From contig CAOKNI010000003.1 of the NCBI GenBank assembly GCA_948470005.1, positions 1 to 64,000 of the forward strand: a DNA stretch of 64,000 nt, read 5' to 3'. The position numbers and the translations under genes are program-made. Numbering within the stretch: the stretch's first letter is position 1; the number at the start of each line of letters is the position of its first letter. Origin of the DNA: an uncultured Mycoplasmatota bacterium. Its GTDB lineage: Bacteria; Bacillota_I; Bacilli_A; RF39; UBA660. Below the pieces are notes generated by a model. It was not told the origin of the DNA and ran no database searches. It saw nothing but the letters and a program-made list of their open reading frames with translations. Shown one piece after another: positions 16,288-24,666 of this stretch.

Positions 16288-16442
16288 TCCTCCAAAATAT
16301 GCTAGCCAATTATATTAGAATTTTTTGGTTTATATTGAAATTATAATATCTACTATAATAAAACTAAAGAAAAAATATTTCTATTTTGGCAATTCAAAAA
16401 CTATAAGTTTAAGTTATGAGAAAATTATACTGGTGATATTAA

Positions 16443-16898
16443 ATGAATTATGGCGAAAAAATGAAGGAAATAAGAAGCGAAAGTAATAGCTTACAAAAAG
16501 ATATAGCTAAAGTATTAAACATATCCATATACACTTATAGCCACTATGAAACAAAAGATGCAATTATCCTTATTAAACATTTAATAAATTTTTGTAATTA
16601 TTTTAAAAACTCACTAGATTACATATTAAGCCTATCAAATGAAAAGGAATATTCTAATATAACTAAAGAAACAAATCTAAAAGTAGCTGGGCAAAGACTA
16701 AAAACCTTTCGAAAAGAGCAGAAAATCACTCAAAATAGATTAGCCAAAGAATTAAATACTACTCCAGGTGTAATTGCTAATTATGAACGTGGTAGAACTC
16801 TTATAGCTACACCCTTTTTATATACTATATGTTTAAAATATAATGTATCCGCAGATTACTTAATTGGTAGAATTGATAATCCTAAATATTTAAAATAA
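16443..16898 (+). CDS. XRE-family regulator with two tandem HTH domains
   Basis: 151 residues made of two Cro/C1-type HTH domains in the same orientation: residues about 5-65 (SLQKDIAKVLNISIYTYSHY) and about 83-145 (ITQNRLAKELNTTPGVIANYERG, NVSADYLIGRIDNPKYL). The second keeps the better consensus; the first looks degenerate. A GGTGA site precedes the ATG. It is divergent from the decayed surface-protein copy and upstream of sRNA/peptide locus B on the same strand. A near-identical architecture is found at 51959 and 63355. The target is inferred, not shown. Confidence 0.85.
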   Translation: MNYGEKMKEIRSESNSLQKDIAKVLNISIYTYSHYETKDAIILIKHLINFCNYFKNSLDYILSLSNEKEYSNITKETNLKVAGQRLKTFRKEQKITQNRLAKELNTTPGVIANYERGRTLIATPFLYTICLKYNVSADYLIGRIDNPKYLK

Positions 16899-16899
16899 C

Positions 16900-16928
16900 T
16901 TTACATTTTCTCAAAAATATATTATCAT
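16900..16928 (+). promoter_or_regulatory. Promoter of small RNA B
   Basis: TTTACA (16900-16905), 17 bp, TATCAT (16923-16928), just after the regulator's stop. It is identical in hexamers and spacing to the sRNA A promoter at 4081, and the next 14 bases are conserved too. Confidence 0.72.
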
Positions 16929-16935
16929 TAATTTA

Positions 16936-16998
16936 AGCGAGACACTTATAGTGCTTGCCGTTCTTTGGAACATCATTCTTTTGAATGATGTTTTATTT
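16936..16998 (+). ncRNA. Small antisense RNA B of a type I toxin-antitoxin-like locus
   Basis: Predicted RNA of about 62 nt. The first hairpin (16937-16958) is GCGAG, bulged A, CACT / AGTG, CTTGC with loop TAT. It is the same shape as sRNA A with compensating changes in the upper stem (TGCTT/AAGCA there, CACT/AGTG here). It ends in terminator ACATCATTC-TTTT-GAATGATGT followed by TTTATTTT. It converges on the peptide gene at 17025-17093. Complementarity between the mRNA hairpin loop and this sRNA is weaker (6 of 7) than at locus A. Confidence 0.6.
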
Positions 16999-17024
16999 TA
17001 CCAAACCCCCTAAAGGTATCTAAT

Positions 17025-17093
17025 CTAATTTAAGATTATATGTAAAATAATAATCACTAAAAGTACAAGAATTAAAATATTCTTTTTCTTCAT
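17025..17093 (-). CDS. 22-residue hydrophobic peptide, likely type I toxin (locus B)
   Basis: Begins MKKKNILILVLLV and ends with an uninterrupted hydrophobic helix and a final Asn. Same plan as the locus A peptide: lysine cluster plus one membrane helix. The ribosome site AGGTGG lies 8 nt before the ATG and can pair with CCAC upstream in the mRNA, as at locus A. Two independent copies with a conserved start, site, leader and antisense RNA, but different codons, support real translation. Confidence 0.6.
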   Translation of the reverse strand: MKKKNILILVLLVIIILHIILN

Positions 17094-17122
17094 AGCGACC
17101 ACCACCTATTTTTCTATTAAGT

Positions 17123-17179
17123 GGCAAGACTATTTGCGTCTCGCCCATTAAATATAGCAAGGAAACTTTTAAAATGCAA
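17123..17179 (-). promoter_or_regulatory. Promoter and 5' hairpin of peptide mRNA B
   Basis: Minus-strand TTGCAT (17174-17179), 17 bp, extended -10 TGC-TATATT (17151-17156). The predicted 5' hairpin is GGCGAGAC/GTCTTGCC with loop GCAAATA (17123-17145). Position and stem base match locus A. Confidence 0.62.
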
Positions 17180-17195
17180 GCAAAAACTGACTCCA

Positions 17196-17255
17196 GGTAT
17201 ACAAAAGTAGATATTTTCGCCATATATCGACAAAGCTTCGGATAATTCGAGTTTT
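17196..17255. repeat. Shared regulatory block, copy B
   Basis: Same block as 4390-4446: GGTATACAAAAGTAGATATT, then TCGCCA-N4-TCGACA, CTTCGGATAATTCGAGTTTT. The half-sites are again 10 bp apart. It lies upstream of the promoter of peptide mRNA B. Confidence 0.68.
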
Positions 17256-17264
17256 AAATGAGTC

Positions 17265-17291
17265 AAAAAAAAAACAAGTGATTATTCACTT
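17265..17291 (-). terminator. Terminator of the 17.3-17.8 kb lipoprotein gene
   Basis: On the minus strand AAGTGA-ATAA-TCACTT is followed by TG and a run of ten U; it overlaps the stop codon. Confidence 0.75.
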
Positions 17292-17832
17292 ATTCTTGGT
17301 CATAATTATAAACTCCGTGTAATTTTTCTAATACTTCATCACTTGGTTGTTCTACTTGCCATTTACCATCAACTTTTACAGTTTTCATAACAATTGTATA
17401 AGAAATAGTATCATTTATTTTTTTCATTTCTTCTAGCTTATAATCTAAATATTTACTAGCACTATAACTACCATTATCTAAAAATTCATCTTGATGTTCA
17501 TTTAAATATAAATTAGCATTTTTCTGAGCTTTATATAAATCATAAACTGTAATTTTAACAGTAACCTTCGCTGTATCACCATCATAATCTTCATTTTCAA
17601 TTGTATACATTATATCTTTATATTGTCTTTTAAGAGTTTCCTTATAAGTTTCTTTTTGCTTATCACTTAAATCTTCCTTAGCCACTAATTCATCAATTGA
17701 AGCTAAGACATTATCCGTTAACCCTTTATAATCATTAAGATATTTTTCTACTGCATCCGCGGCCTTATCATTAGTACAAGCACATCCTACTGCCATAAAT
17801 AAACAAGTTATAAAAATAATTATTTTTTTCAT
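17290..17832 (-). CDS. Lipoprotein of unknown function
   Basis: 180 residues starting at the ATG at 17832 (AAGGA 9 nt upstream; an ATG three codons earlier lies too close to the site). The lipobox MAVGC places the lipidated Cys at position 17. The mature part is a charged helical domain (residues 25-85) followed by a beta-rich region with DYDGDTAKVTVKITVYD and VKVDGKWQVEQPSDE. The latter ending resembles small NTF2/DUF4878-like domains in lipoproteins. Function unknown; single gene with its own terminator. Confidence 0.75.
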   Translation of the reverse strand: MKKIIIFITCLFMAVGCACTNDKAADAVEKYLNDYKGLTDNVLASIDELVAKEDLSDKQKETYKETLKRQYKDIMYTIENEDYDGDTAKVTVKITVYDLYKAQKNANLYLNEHQDEFLDNGSYSASKYLDYKLEEMKKINDTISYTIVMKTVKVDGKWQVEQPSDEVLEKLHGVYNYDQE

Positions 17833-17933
17833 TTTCACCATTCCTTGTTTTTATTATGGTGATTATTTGCTTTATTATACAAAAAATGTTTTTTTCCTAT
17901 TTAAAATGTAGTATAATATATTTAGGTGATAAA

Positions 17934-18251
17934 ATGGAAACATGGTTACAATACATTATAATTGGTATTGTTTTAGTTATTATTTATTTAATAGTTTTAA
18001 AATTATCCAAAAAAGATTTTAGAATAGAAGCTAACAAACTTATAAGCTACTTAGGCGGTAAAGATAATATTGTTAGTGCAGAATGCAATATGAGTAGATT
18101 TAAAGTTATTTTAAAAAACATCAGTTTAGTTAATAAAGATGCCATTGAAAAACTTGGTGCTAAAGGTATAGTTGAAATAGATAACCAGCTTAAAATAATT
18201 TTTGGTCGCGATGCTCATCAATTAAAACGTTATATTGATGATATAATATAG
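17934..18251 (+). CDS. Small membrane protein with a PTS EIIB-like domain
   Basis: 105 residues from the ATG at 17934 (AGGTGATAAA site). One N-terminal helix (YIIIGIVLVIIYLIVL), then a domain like the glucose-type EIIB: ANKLISYLGGKDNIVSAECNMSRFKVILKN, with a Cys near the phosphorylated position but one residue out of register with the classical Cys-x-Thr-Arg motif. No EIIC or EIIA partner is nearby. It may be a stand-alone regulatory protein and not a sugar transporter. Followed 9 nt later by a small unknown gene. Confidence 0.65.
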   Translation: METWLQYIIIGIVLVIIYLIVLKLSKKDFRIEANKLISYLGGKDNIVSAECNMSRFKVILKNISLVNKDAIEKLGAKGIVEIDNQLKIIFGRDAHQLKRYIDDII

Positions 18252-18260
18252 GAGATTTTT

Positions 18261-18536
18261 ATGACAAATGTAGAAAAAGTTATTACAAGTGCTATTTATA
18301 GCCTTAAGGAACGTCTATTTAATATGACGGACATATTTTTAGTTGTAGGCAGTTACTGCACTATACATGGCTATCAAATTACAATGGAACAAATATGTGA
18401 TGCGGCAGATAAATTAGGTGAAGCTGGCATAATCGAACATACCGCCACTCCTGATGGATTAGGCGCACTTAAATTATCCGAAAAAGCTATTGCTAACATC
18501 ATGGAAAATCCTGATTTAATTTCTCATGGGCGCTAG
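18261..18536 (+). CDS. Small protein, possible winged-helix-like
   Basis: 91 residues, soluble. Pattern helix (NVEKVITSAIYSLKERL), helix with YCTIHGYQITMEQICDAADKLGEAGIIEH, then a short beta pair. The spacing resembles small winged-helix proteins, but no family is recognised. Co-transcribed with the EIIB-like gene and followed by a strong terminator. Confidence 0.65.
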   Translation: MTNVEKVITSAIYSLKERLFNMTDIFLVVGSYCTIHGYQITMEQICDAADKLGEAGIIEHTATPDGLGALKLSEKAIANIMENPDLISHGR

Positions 18537-18558
18537 ACTTCATTACGAAGTCTTTTTT
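18535..18558 (+). terminator. Terminator after the EIIB-like gene pair
   Basis: AGACTTC-ATTAC-GAAGTCT followed by five or six T, overlapping the last codon. Confidence 0.85.
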
Positions 18559-18577
18559 ATTTTAATTATATCTGTAA

Positions 18578-18622
18578 TAAAAAACGACACATAACTAAAT
18601 TTTTTATGCATAGTTATATGTC
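18578..18622 (-). terminator. Terminator of the nusA-truB operon
   Basis: GACACATAACTA/TAGTTATATGTC with one mismatch, 13-nt loop, and an A-run on its left that reads as a U-run on the minus strand, 40 bp after the acetyltransferase stop. Confidence 0.7.
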
Positions 18623-18661
18623 TAAAATCATAATATCTTTTTACATTCTTATTAATAATTA

Positions 18662-19195
18662 TTAAATATTTATCCAGTATCTTTTTATTACATTACCTTT
18701 AGGGCATGTAACTATATTTTCTAAAACTCCCCCACAATTTTCAATTACTTTACTACTACCCATATTTTTAATATTACAAGTTATTAAAACTTTAGAAATT
18801 CCTAGATTTTTAGCTTCTTTTAAACCCAGTTTTAATCCTTCTGTTCCATAACCTTTAAGCCTCGCACTAGGTCTTATTGAATAGCCGATATGTCCGCCAT
18901 AATTCAACAAATATTCTGTTAAATCATGTCTCAAATTAAACATACCTACTACTTTTTCTTTTTCATCTTTTAAAATATAGGTGGATGCTGGAACTCTATT
19001 AGGCAATAAATCTTTCCCTGTACTTTCATTATTAATTTTTAATAACCAAGCATCAAAATCAGCAAACTTCTCTAAAGAAGCCATTCCTGCATATTGCCAA
19101 AGCGTTCCTTTATCCGCTTCCTTTATTTCTTCCAGCATTACTTTAATTCCTTCTTTATCATCACTTGTTACTTTAACTAACTTTAAATTATTCAT
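18662..19195 (-). CDS. GNAT-family N-acetyltransferase
   Basis: 177 residues. The acetyl-CoA-binding core is visible as HIGYSIRPSARLKGYGTEGL (the R/Q-x-x-G-x-G/A motif as RLKGYG), preceded by VVGMFNLRHDL and followed by VLITCNIKNMGSSKVIENCGG. The substrate cannot be predicted. It overlaps truB by 4 bp and is the last gene of the nusA-infB operon. Confidence 0.88.
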   Translation of the reverse strand: MNNLKLVKVTSDDKEGIKVMLEEIKEADKGTLWQYAGMASLEKFADFDAWLLKINNESTGKDLLPNRVPASTYILKDEKEKVVGMFNLRHDLTEYLLNYGGHIGYSIRPSARLKGYGTEGLKLGLKEAKNLGISKVLITCNIKNMGSSKVIENCGGVLENIVTCPKGNVIKRYWINI

Positions 19196-20058
19196 AATAC
19201 ACCATCATTAATACTAAGCATTACATATACTTTATAAACTTCGTCTATCTTAGTATAAATGGCTACCTCAACTCCTTTATACAAAAATAAAACATACTTA
19301 TCATTTAAAGAGATTTTTATTTCATTGCCATTTTTAACTTTAAAATATTCTCCATCATTTAATTCATATTCTTTTATTTCTAATAAATTTCTTATACTTT
19401 TAAGTTCAAAGTTATTATTTTTAATATCATCAATATTATAAGCTTCTTCAATAGTAAAATTCCCCTGTTTTGTTCTCACTAAACTATTCATAGTGCCAAG
19501 AGTATTTAAAGAAGTACAAATATCTCTAATTAAACTCCTTATATAAGTACCTTTTTCGACTTTCGTTCGAAATTTAATAATATCATTGTTAAATTCTAAT
19601 AATTCTAAATCATATATATGAACTTTTTTTACTGGCAATTTTACTTCTTGATTACATCGAGCATACTCATATAATTTTTTACCATTAACTTTTATTGCCG
19701 AATATTTAGGAACTTCCATCTCATATTCTCCGACAAATTTTTCAAAAACTTTTTTGATATCTTGCTCTTTTACTTTAAAATTACTTTCTTCTAAAATTTC
19801 CCCAGTTATATCCAAAGTATCGGTTTTTATTCCTAATTTAATCTCTGCTATATATTCTTTATCCATACAAGTTAACATATCAACAAGCTTTGTATATCTT
19901 CCAACACAAATAACAAGAACTCCTGAAGCTAAAGGGTCAAGAGTTCCAGTATGGCCAACTTTTTTTGTTTTTAAAGTTTTACCTACAATATTTACGACAT
20001 CACGTGATGTATAACCTGTTGGTTTATTAATAACTACTATACCATTAGTCATTTTCAT
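19192..20058 (-). CDS. truB: tRNA pseudouridine-55 synthase
   Basis: 288 residues. Makes pseudouridine 55 in the T-loop of tRNAs. The motif VGHTGTLDPLASGVLV contains catalytic Asp41; GIVVINKPTGYTSRD opens the fold, and GTYIRSLIRDI and a PUA-like C-terminus follow. Overlaps rbfA by 14 bp. Confidence 0.96.
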   Translation of the reverse strand: MKMTNGIVVINKPTGYTSRDVVNIVGKTLKTKKVGHTGTLDPLASGVLVICVGRYTKLVDMLTCMDKEYIAEIKLGIKTDTLDITGEILEESNFKVKEQDIKKVFEKFVGEYEMEVPKYSAIKVNGKKLYEYARCNQEVKLPVKKVHIYDLELLEFNNDIIKFRTKVEKGTYIRSLIRDICTSLNTLGTMNSLVRTKQGNFTIEEAYNIDDIKNNNFELKSIRNLLEIKEYELNDGEYFKVKNGNEIKISLNDKYVLFLYKGVEVAIYTKIDEVYKVYVMLSINDGVL

Positions 20059-20389
20059 GAATACTCGCTATAATTTTTTCAATGCGGTTAGCATATTCTA
20101 TCGAATCATCATAAACAAATTCTAATTCTGGTGTATGCCTAAGGTCTAATCTTTTTGCTACCTCACCTCTAATAAAAGGACTTGCTTCATTTACTTCTTT
20201 TACAAGTTCTTTTTTATCCATATCGCTAAGTGCGGTAAAATACACCTTTGCATAACTAAGGTCACTTGAAACTTTAGTTCCAGTAATAGTAATAGTTTTT
20301 AATATATCATCTCTTGCTTCACTAAATATAATTTCGCTAATTACTCGCATCATATCAGAAGATATTTTCGCAATTTTATGACTTGGCAT
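20045..20389 (-). CDS. rbfA: 30S ribosome-binding factor A
   Basis: 114 residues, KH-like fold, assists maturation of the 16S rRNA 5' end in 30S subunits. Recognisable by DLSYAKVYFTAL and VAKRLDLRHTPELEFVYDDS. It shares one base with the infB stop and overlaps truB. Confidence 0.95.
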   Translation of the reverse strand: MPSHKIAKISSDMMRVISEIIFSEARDDILKTITITGTKVSSDLSYAKVYFTALSDMDKKELVKEVNEASPFIRGEVAKRLDLRHTPELEFVYDDSIEYANRIEKIIASIHEND

Positions 20390-22491
20390 TAACGTTCCAC
20401 CTCAACCATTTCATAACACTCTATTATATCTCCTGTTTTAATATCGCTATAATTATCTAAAGTTATTCCACATTCATAACCTTTTTTAACTTCTTTAACA
20501 CTAGTCTTTTCTCTTTGTATAGAAGCAATGTGGCCATCATATATAATCACACCATCACGAATTAAACGTACACTACAATTATTTTTCACTAAGCCCTCTA
20601 TTACGTAGCTTCCCGCAATATTTCCAACTTTCGAAAACTTAAAGATTTTTCTAATTTCAGCACTACCGAGTATTTTTTCTTCAAATTCTGGGTCAAGCAT
20701 ACCTTTCATCGCTAGCTCAATTTCTTCAATACATTTATAAATTATCGTATAAAGTCTTATATCTACATTATATTCTTTAGCAATCTCTTTTGTTGTATTA
20801 GTTGGACTTACATTAAATCCAATAATAATAGCATTAGAGGCATTAGCAAGAACTACATCACTTTCCGTAATAGTTCCAATACCTGAACGAATTACATTTA
20901 TTTTAACGCCTTCCACATCTATTTTAAGCAAACTATTTTTAACAGCTTCTTCTGAACCTCTTACATCCGCTTTTAATACAACATTTATTTCTTTATGACC
21001 TTCATTTATTTTATTAAACAAATCATCTAAAGAAATAACATCTTTTTTATATTTTTTATCTTTGGCATATAAAGACCTTTTAGCTGCTACTTCTTTTGCC
21101 TCATGTTCTGTTTCAAAAGCCATAAATTTATCACCAGCACTTGGATTTTCACCTAAACCTGTAATTTCCACTGGTGTTCCTGGAGCCGCAGTTGCAATTG
21201 ACTCTCCTAAATCATTTTTCATAGTTCTAATTTTACCAAAAGTTGTCCCAACTACAATTGGATCACCTAAACGTAAAGTTCCATTTAAAATAAGTAAACT
21301 AGCTACCCCACCAATATTTTTATCTTGACGCGATTCGATAACCGAACCTACAGCATAACGACTAGGATTAGCTTTTAGTTCTGACATTTCACTTATTGTT
21401 AAAATTGTTTCTAATAATGTATCAATTCCTTCACCAGTTTTCGCTGAAATATTTATAAATGGCACATTACCACCCCAAGCTTCAGGTGTAATATTAATTT
21501 CTGCCATTTCAGTCATAATTCTATCAGGATTAGCATCAGGTTTATCAATTTTATTAACCGCTACTACAATAGGTACTTTGGCACTCAAGGCATGCTCTAC
21601 CGCTTCTTTTGTCTGAGGCATAACTCCATCATCCGCCGCAACAATAATAATAACAATATCCGTTACACTAGCTCCTCTAGCCCGCATTTCTGTAAATGCA
21701 GCATGTCCTGGAGTATCAATAAATGTTATTTTATTACCATCTTTATTAATTTGATAAGCACCTATATGTTGCGTAATTCCCCCAAATTCTCCTTCTACTA
21801 CATGTGAATTTCTAATATAATCTAAAAGAGTTGTTTTTCCATGGTCAACATGCCCCATTATCGTTACTATTGGAGGTCTTGCTACTAAATCCTCAGCATT
21901 ATCAATAATTTCATATTCTTCAAAATTGGAAACATCTTGCGTTTCTTCTCTTTTAAGAGTTTTATTATATTCTAAAGCAATAATTTCTGCATTTTCAAAA
22001 TCAATCGCATTATTTAAAGAAATCATCATCCCCATAGTCATAAGCTTCTTAATAATATCAGTTCCACTAATATTTAAGCTATCTGCAAGCTCTCCAACTG
22101 TCATTCCTTCTCTAAAAAGGATAACATTTTCGTCTTTGCTATTTTTCATAAGCTTATTCTTATGCTTATACATTTCTTTCCGCAATTTTGAATAATCTTT
22201 AGCCTCAACTTGATTTTTCTTTTTTAATTTTTGTTTCTTATCTGTAATATTTATATTTTTAGTAATATTACTTGACTCTACTATTTCATCTACTACTTCA
22301 TCAATAGTTTCTTCTTCCTCATACGAATCATCTTCAACCCCGATTAAGTTAATCGCATTATCAAGTGATATTACCTCATCATCAGTTAAAAAGTCCTCTC
22401 CACTTTTTACTTCCATTCCTAAATCATTACATTTTTTAAGTATTTCTGCCACACTTAAATTTACATCATTTGCATATTCTTTTACAGTCAT
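20389..22491 (-). CDS. infB: Translation initiation factor IF-2
   Basis: 700 residues; GTPase that places fMet-tRNA on the 30S subunit and promotes subunit joining. Two IF2_N-type domains are seen (residues 1-50 and about 128-178), then the G domain with [10 protein letters not shown] (211-220), [15 protein letters not shown] and VNKIDKP, and the four C-terminal domains. The linker is rich in Glu and Lys. In the rimP-nusA-ylxR-infB-rbfA order typical of Firmicutes. Confidence 0.98.
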   Translation of the reverse strand: MTVKEYANDVNLSVAEILKKCNDLGMEVKSGEDFLTDDEVISLDNAINLIGVEDDSYEEEETIDEVVDEIVESSNITKNINITDKKQKLKKKNQVEAKDYSKLRKEMYKHKNKLMKNSKDENVILFREGMTVGELADSLNISGTDIIKKLMTMGMMISLNNAIDFENAEIIALEYNKTLKREETQDVSNFEEYEIIDNAEDLVARPPIVTIMGHVDHGKTTLLDYIRNSHVVEGEFGGITQHIGAYQINKDGNKITFIDTPGHAAFTEMRARGASVTDIVIIIVAADDGVMPQTKEAVEHALSAKVPIVVAVNKIDKPDANPDRIMTEMAEINITPEAWGGNVPFINISAKTGEGIDTLLETILTISEMSELKANPSRYAVGSVIESRQDKNIGGVASLLILNGTLRLGDPIVVGTTFGKIRTMKNDLGESIATAAPGTPVEITGLGENPSAGDKFMAFETEHEAKEVAAKRSLYAKDKKYKKDVISLDDLFNKINEGHKEINVVLKADVRGSEEAVKNSLLKIDVEGVKINVIRSGIGTITESDVVLANASNAIIIGFNVSPTNTTKEIAKEYNVDIRLYTIIYKCIEEIELAMKGMLDPEFEEKILGSAEIRKIFKFSKVGNIAGSYVIEGLVKNNCSVRLIRDGVIIYDGHIASIQREKTSVKEVKKGYECGITLDNYSDIKTGDIIECYEMVEVER

Positions 22492-22508
22492 ACTTTCACT
22501 CCTTTCTT

Positions 22509-22769
22509 TTATTTTATAAGATTTCTTGCCTCTTCATAAACACTAGCATTTATTTCCACTTCTAATATTCTCTCTAATATTTTAGTCTTTTCTGCTTTAT
22601 TTATTACTTCTTTGTCTTTTTTCAAGTAAGCACCGCGTCCATTAACTTTGCCAGTAATATCTGCGACAACTTTTCCATCTGGCATTCTTACAATTCTAAG
22701 CAAATCTCTTTTTTCACACTTTTCTTTAGTTACTACGCAAGAACGCATTGGTATTTTTTTTGTTTTCAT
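22509..22769 (-). CDS. ylxR: YlxR family RNA-binding protein (RnpM)
   Basis: 86 residues, DUF448. Conserved core PMRSCVVTKEKCEKRDLLRIVR, then NGRGAYLKKD. The Bacillus protein has been reported to bind RNase P RNA. Positioned between nusA and infB, as in most Firmicutes. Confidence 0.92.
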   Translation of the reverse strand: MKTKKIPMRSCVVTKEKCEKRDLLRIVRMPDGKVVADITGKVNGRGAYLKKDKEVINKAEKTKILERILEVEINASVYEEARNLIK

Positions 22770-22773
22770 AGTA

Positions 22774-23139
22774 TCACTTCTTTTCTAATAGTCTTTTTAC
22801 ATCTTCATCAAATGTTGAATAGTATAACATATAGCCTGCATGATTCCAATCCATTTCGGGGTTACTTTCGCATAAATTATTTAATCTTTCTTCTAATTTT
22901 TCTAAATGAGGAGGAATTTGTTCTTCAGTATCCGCATCATATATATGAATAATAATTGCTCTTGACCATTCTTTATCAAAATTAGGTATAAATTTTTGAC
23001 ACGTCAAGCAATAGTTAAATTCTTCCCATTGCTGATGACCAGTGCTCACTCGAAAGTTTGCAACTGCAAAGTCATGATAACATCCTCTCGTTCCTGCTGC
23101 TATTTGGCTTCTAGTATATTGTAAATAGCTTAAACTCAT
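22774..23139 (-). CDS. Unknown Cys/His-containing protein inserted in the nusA operon
   Basis: 121 residues, soluble, rich in aromatic residues. It has CYHDFAVANFRV, a Cys pair in FNYCLTCQKFIP and DWNHAGYMLYY; the Cys-x-x-Cys plus the first Cys and nearby His could bind a metal. It sits exactly between nusA (3 nt gap) and ylxR (4 nt gap), a junction with no gene in Bacillus. Function unknown. Confidence 0.65.
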   Translation of the reverse strand: MSLSYLQYTRSQIAAGTRGCYHDFAVANFRVSTGHQQWEEFNYCLTCQKFIPNFDKEWSRAIIIHIYDADTEEQIPPHLEKLEERLNNLCESNPEMDWNHAGYMLYYSTFDEDVKRLLEKK

Positions 23140-23142
23140 TTA

Positions 23143-24255
23143 CTATTTATTTCCTTCTTCATTTATTTCTTTCATAGTCTTTATATTAATCTTATATTTC
23201 GTAAGTCGACTAGCAAGTTTAATATTATTACCACCCTTACCAATCGCAAGTGATAACTGATCATCAGAAACTACAGCTAAAGCTTCTTTTTTTACAGGAT
23301 CTACAATACTTATAATTGCATTTTTAGCTGGGCTTAAAGCATTCTTAATATATTCCTCAAGATTTTCACTATATAAAACCACATCAACTTTTTCACCATT
23401 AAGTTCCTTTAGAACACTTGCAATTCTTGAACCTCTCTCACCAATACATGTACCAATTGCATCAATTCTCTCATTTGTAGATGATACTGCAACTTTACTT
23501 CTAATGCCAGCTTCTCTAACGCATGAATGCATAATAAGGGTGCCATCTTGGAATTCTGGAACTTCAAGTTCAAATAATCTTTTAACAAAACCATAATGTT
23601 TTCTTGATAATAAAATTAAAGGTCCTTTATTACCATTTTCAATTTTAGTTACATAAACTCTTATATTAGAACCCATTTTAATTGTTTCACCAGGAATAAT
23701 ATCATTCTTAGGTAAAATACCTCTAGTTCGTCCAAAATCTATGTAATAATTTCTAGCATCTTCCATGGCTACTAAACCAAGTAACATTTCATCTTGCTTA
23801 TCTTGAAATTCTTCAATTATACTATTTTTTTCTGCTTCTCTTATTTTTTGCGTTAATACTTGTTTAGCTGTGGAAGCTGCAACCCGGCCAAATTCTTTTG
23901 GTGTAACTTCTGTTTCAATTGTCTCGCCCACTTTAATACCTGGAACTAATTCTTCTGCTTGTTCCAAAATAATTTGAGCATCAATATTAATATCTGGAGC
24001 AACTTTTACAATATTACCTTCTGCATCTTCTTCTTCATGACCAAAATCAACATCATCCACTACTACTAGGTATGAAAATACTTTAATCTCTCCTGTTTCA
24101 CGGTTAATATCTACTCTAACATTAGTTTTAGAATCAAAGTTCTTCTTATAAGCTGTTGCTAAAGCTTGCTCCATCCCTTCAAAAACAACATCCTCACTTA
24201 TTCCTTTTTCTTTTACAATATTTTTAACTGCTTTAATGAATTCTTCACTATTCAT
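23143..24255 (-). CDS. nusA: Transcription termination/antitermination factor NusA
   Basis: 370 residues from the ATG at 24255 (AGGTG 6 nt upstream; a GTG at 24264 overlaps that site). N-terminal RNA polymerase-binding domain, S1 domain (RTRGILPKNDIIPGE) and two KH domains (GERGSRIASVLKELNGEKVDV; LAIGKGGNNIKLASRLT). It lacks the C-terminal acidic repeats of E. coli NusA, as usual in Firmicutes. Overlaps the end of rimP. Confidence 0.97.
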   Translation of the reverse strand: MNSEEFIKAVKNIVKEKGISEDVVFEGMEQALATAYKKNFDSKTNVRVDINRETGEIKVFSYLVVVDDVDFGHEEEDAEGNIVKVAPDINIDAQIILEQAEELVPGIKVGETIETEVTPKEFGRVAASTAKQVLTQKIREAEKNSIIEEFQDKQDEMLLGLVAMEDARNYYIDFGRTRGILPKNDIIPGETIKMGSNIRVYVTKIENGNKGPLILLSRKHYGFVKRLFELEVPEFQDGTLIMHSCVREAGIRSKVAVSSTNERIDAIGTCIGERGSRIASVLKELNGEKVDVVLYSENLEEYIKNALSPAKNAIISIVDPVKKEALAVVSDDQLSLAIGKGGNNIKLASRLTKYKINIKTMKEINEEGNK

Positions 24256-24514
24256 TTTTTTCACCTCTTTCTTTTGAAACTACATCTAAAATATATGAAT
24301 CATCACCTAAATCATATAAATCAACAATTGGATTTATGATATTAGTTGCTTCTACAACTGTATCTAAATCAATCCCTCCTACTTTGTCTAACACTATTGC
24401 TAAAACATTATAGTTGGCAGTATTTTTTTGATAGCTAACACTATCTACAATTATTTCTTTTTCTGCTAAAGCTTTTTGTGCTTCTACTTTTAACTTTTCT
24501 AAAGTTTCTTCCAT
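24248..24514 (-). CDS. rimP: RimP N-terminal domain only (short ribosome maturation factor)
   Basis: 88 residues instead of the usual 150 or so. It matches the N-terminal RimP domain (EKEIIVDSVSY, LDKVGGIDLDTVVEATNIINPI) up to DDSYILDVVSKERG, exactly where the family would read SPG and continue into the C-terminal SH3-like domain. The stop lies inside the nusA start region, so there is no remnant of the missing half. The ATG at 24514 is 8 nt after AGGTG. First gene of the operon; whether it still works in 30S assembly is open. Confidence 0.82.
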   Translation of the reverse strand: MEETLEKLKVEAQKALAEKEIIVDSVSYQKNTANYNVLAIVLDKVGGIDLDTVVEATNIINPIVDLYDLGDDSYILDVVSKERGEKNE

Positions 24515-24547
24515 CAATTTATCACCTCTTAAAAATTAATAATAAAA

Positions 24548-24565
24548 GCGGGTTTTTCTGCCCAC
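24548..24565 (-). promoter_or_regulatory. Leader hairpin upstream of rimP-nusA
   Basis: On the minus strand GTGGG-CAGAAAAA-CCCGC followed by TTTTATT, between the operon promoter and rimP: a weak terminator-like hairpin. Many Firmicute rimP-nusA operons carry a similar leader element, so attenuation is plausible. Confidence 0.5.
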
Positions 24566-24582
24566 TTAAATCTGTTAAATTA

Positions 24583-24610
24583 ATTATATCATAAATAACT
24601 GATTTGTCAA
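24583..24610 (-). promoter_or_regulatory. Promoter of the rimP-nusA-infB operon
   Basis: Minus-strand consensus TTGACA (24605-24610), 16 bp, TATAAT (24583-24588) with TG before the -10. Confidence 0.75.
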
Positions 24611-24642
24611 AAGCTTTTTATATATTTTACAAAAATTCATTT

Positions 24643-24664
24643 AAAAAAGTAGATTACTCTACTT
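24643..24664 (-). terminator. Terminator of the first FN3-like gene
   Basis: AAGTAGA-GTAA-TCTACTT followed by a U-run on the minus strand, immediately after the stop codon. Confidence 0.7.
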
Positions 24665-24666
24665 CT

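Noticed and set aside
17020..17223. Minus-strand open frame of 67 codons at locus B
   Set aside because: It is in a different frame from the MKKKN peptide and has no ribosome site at its start.
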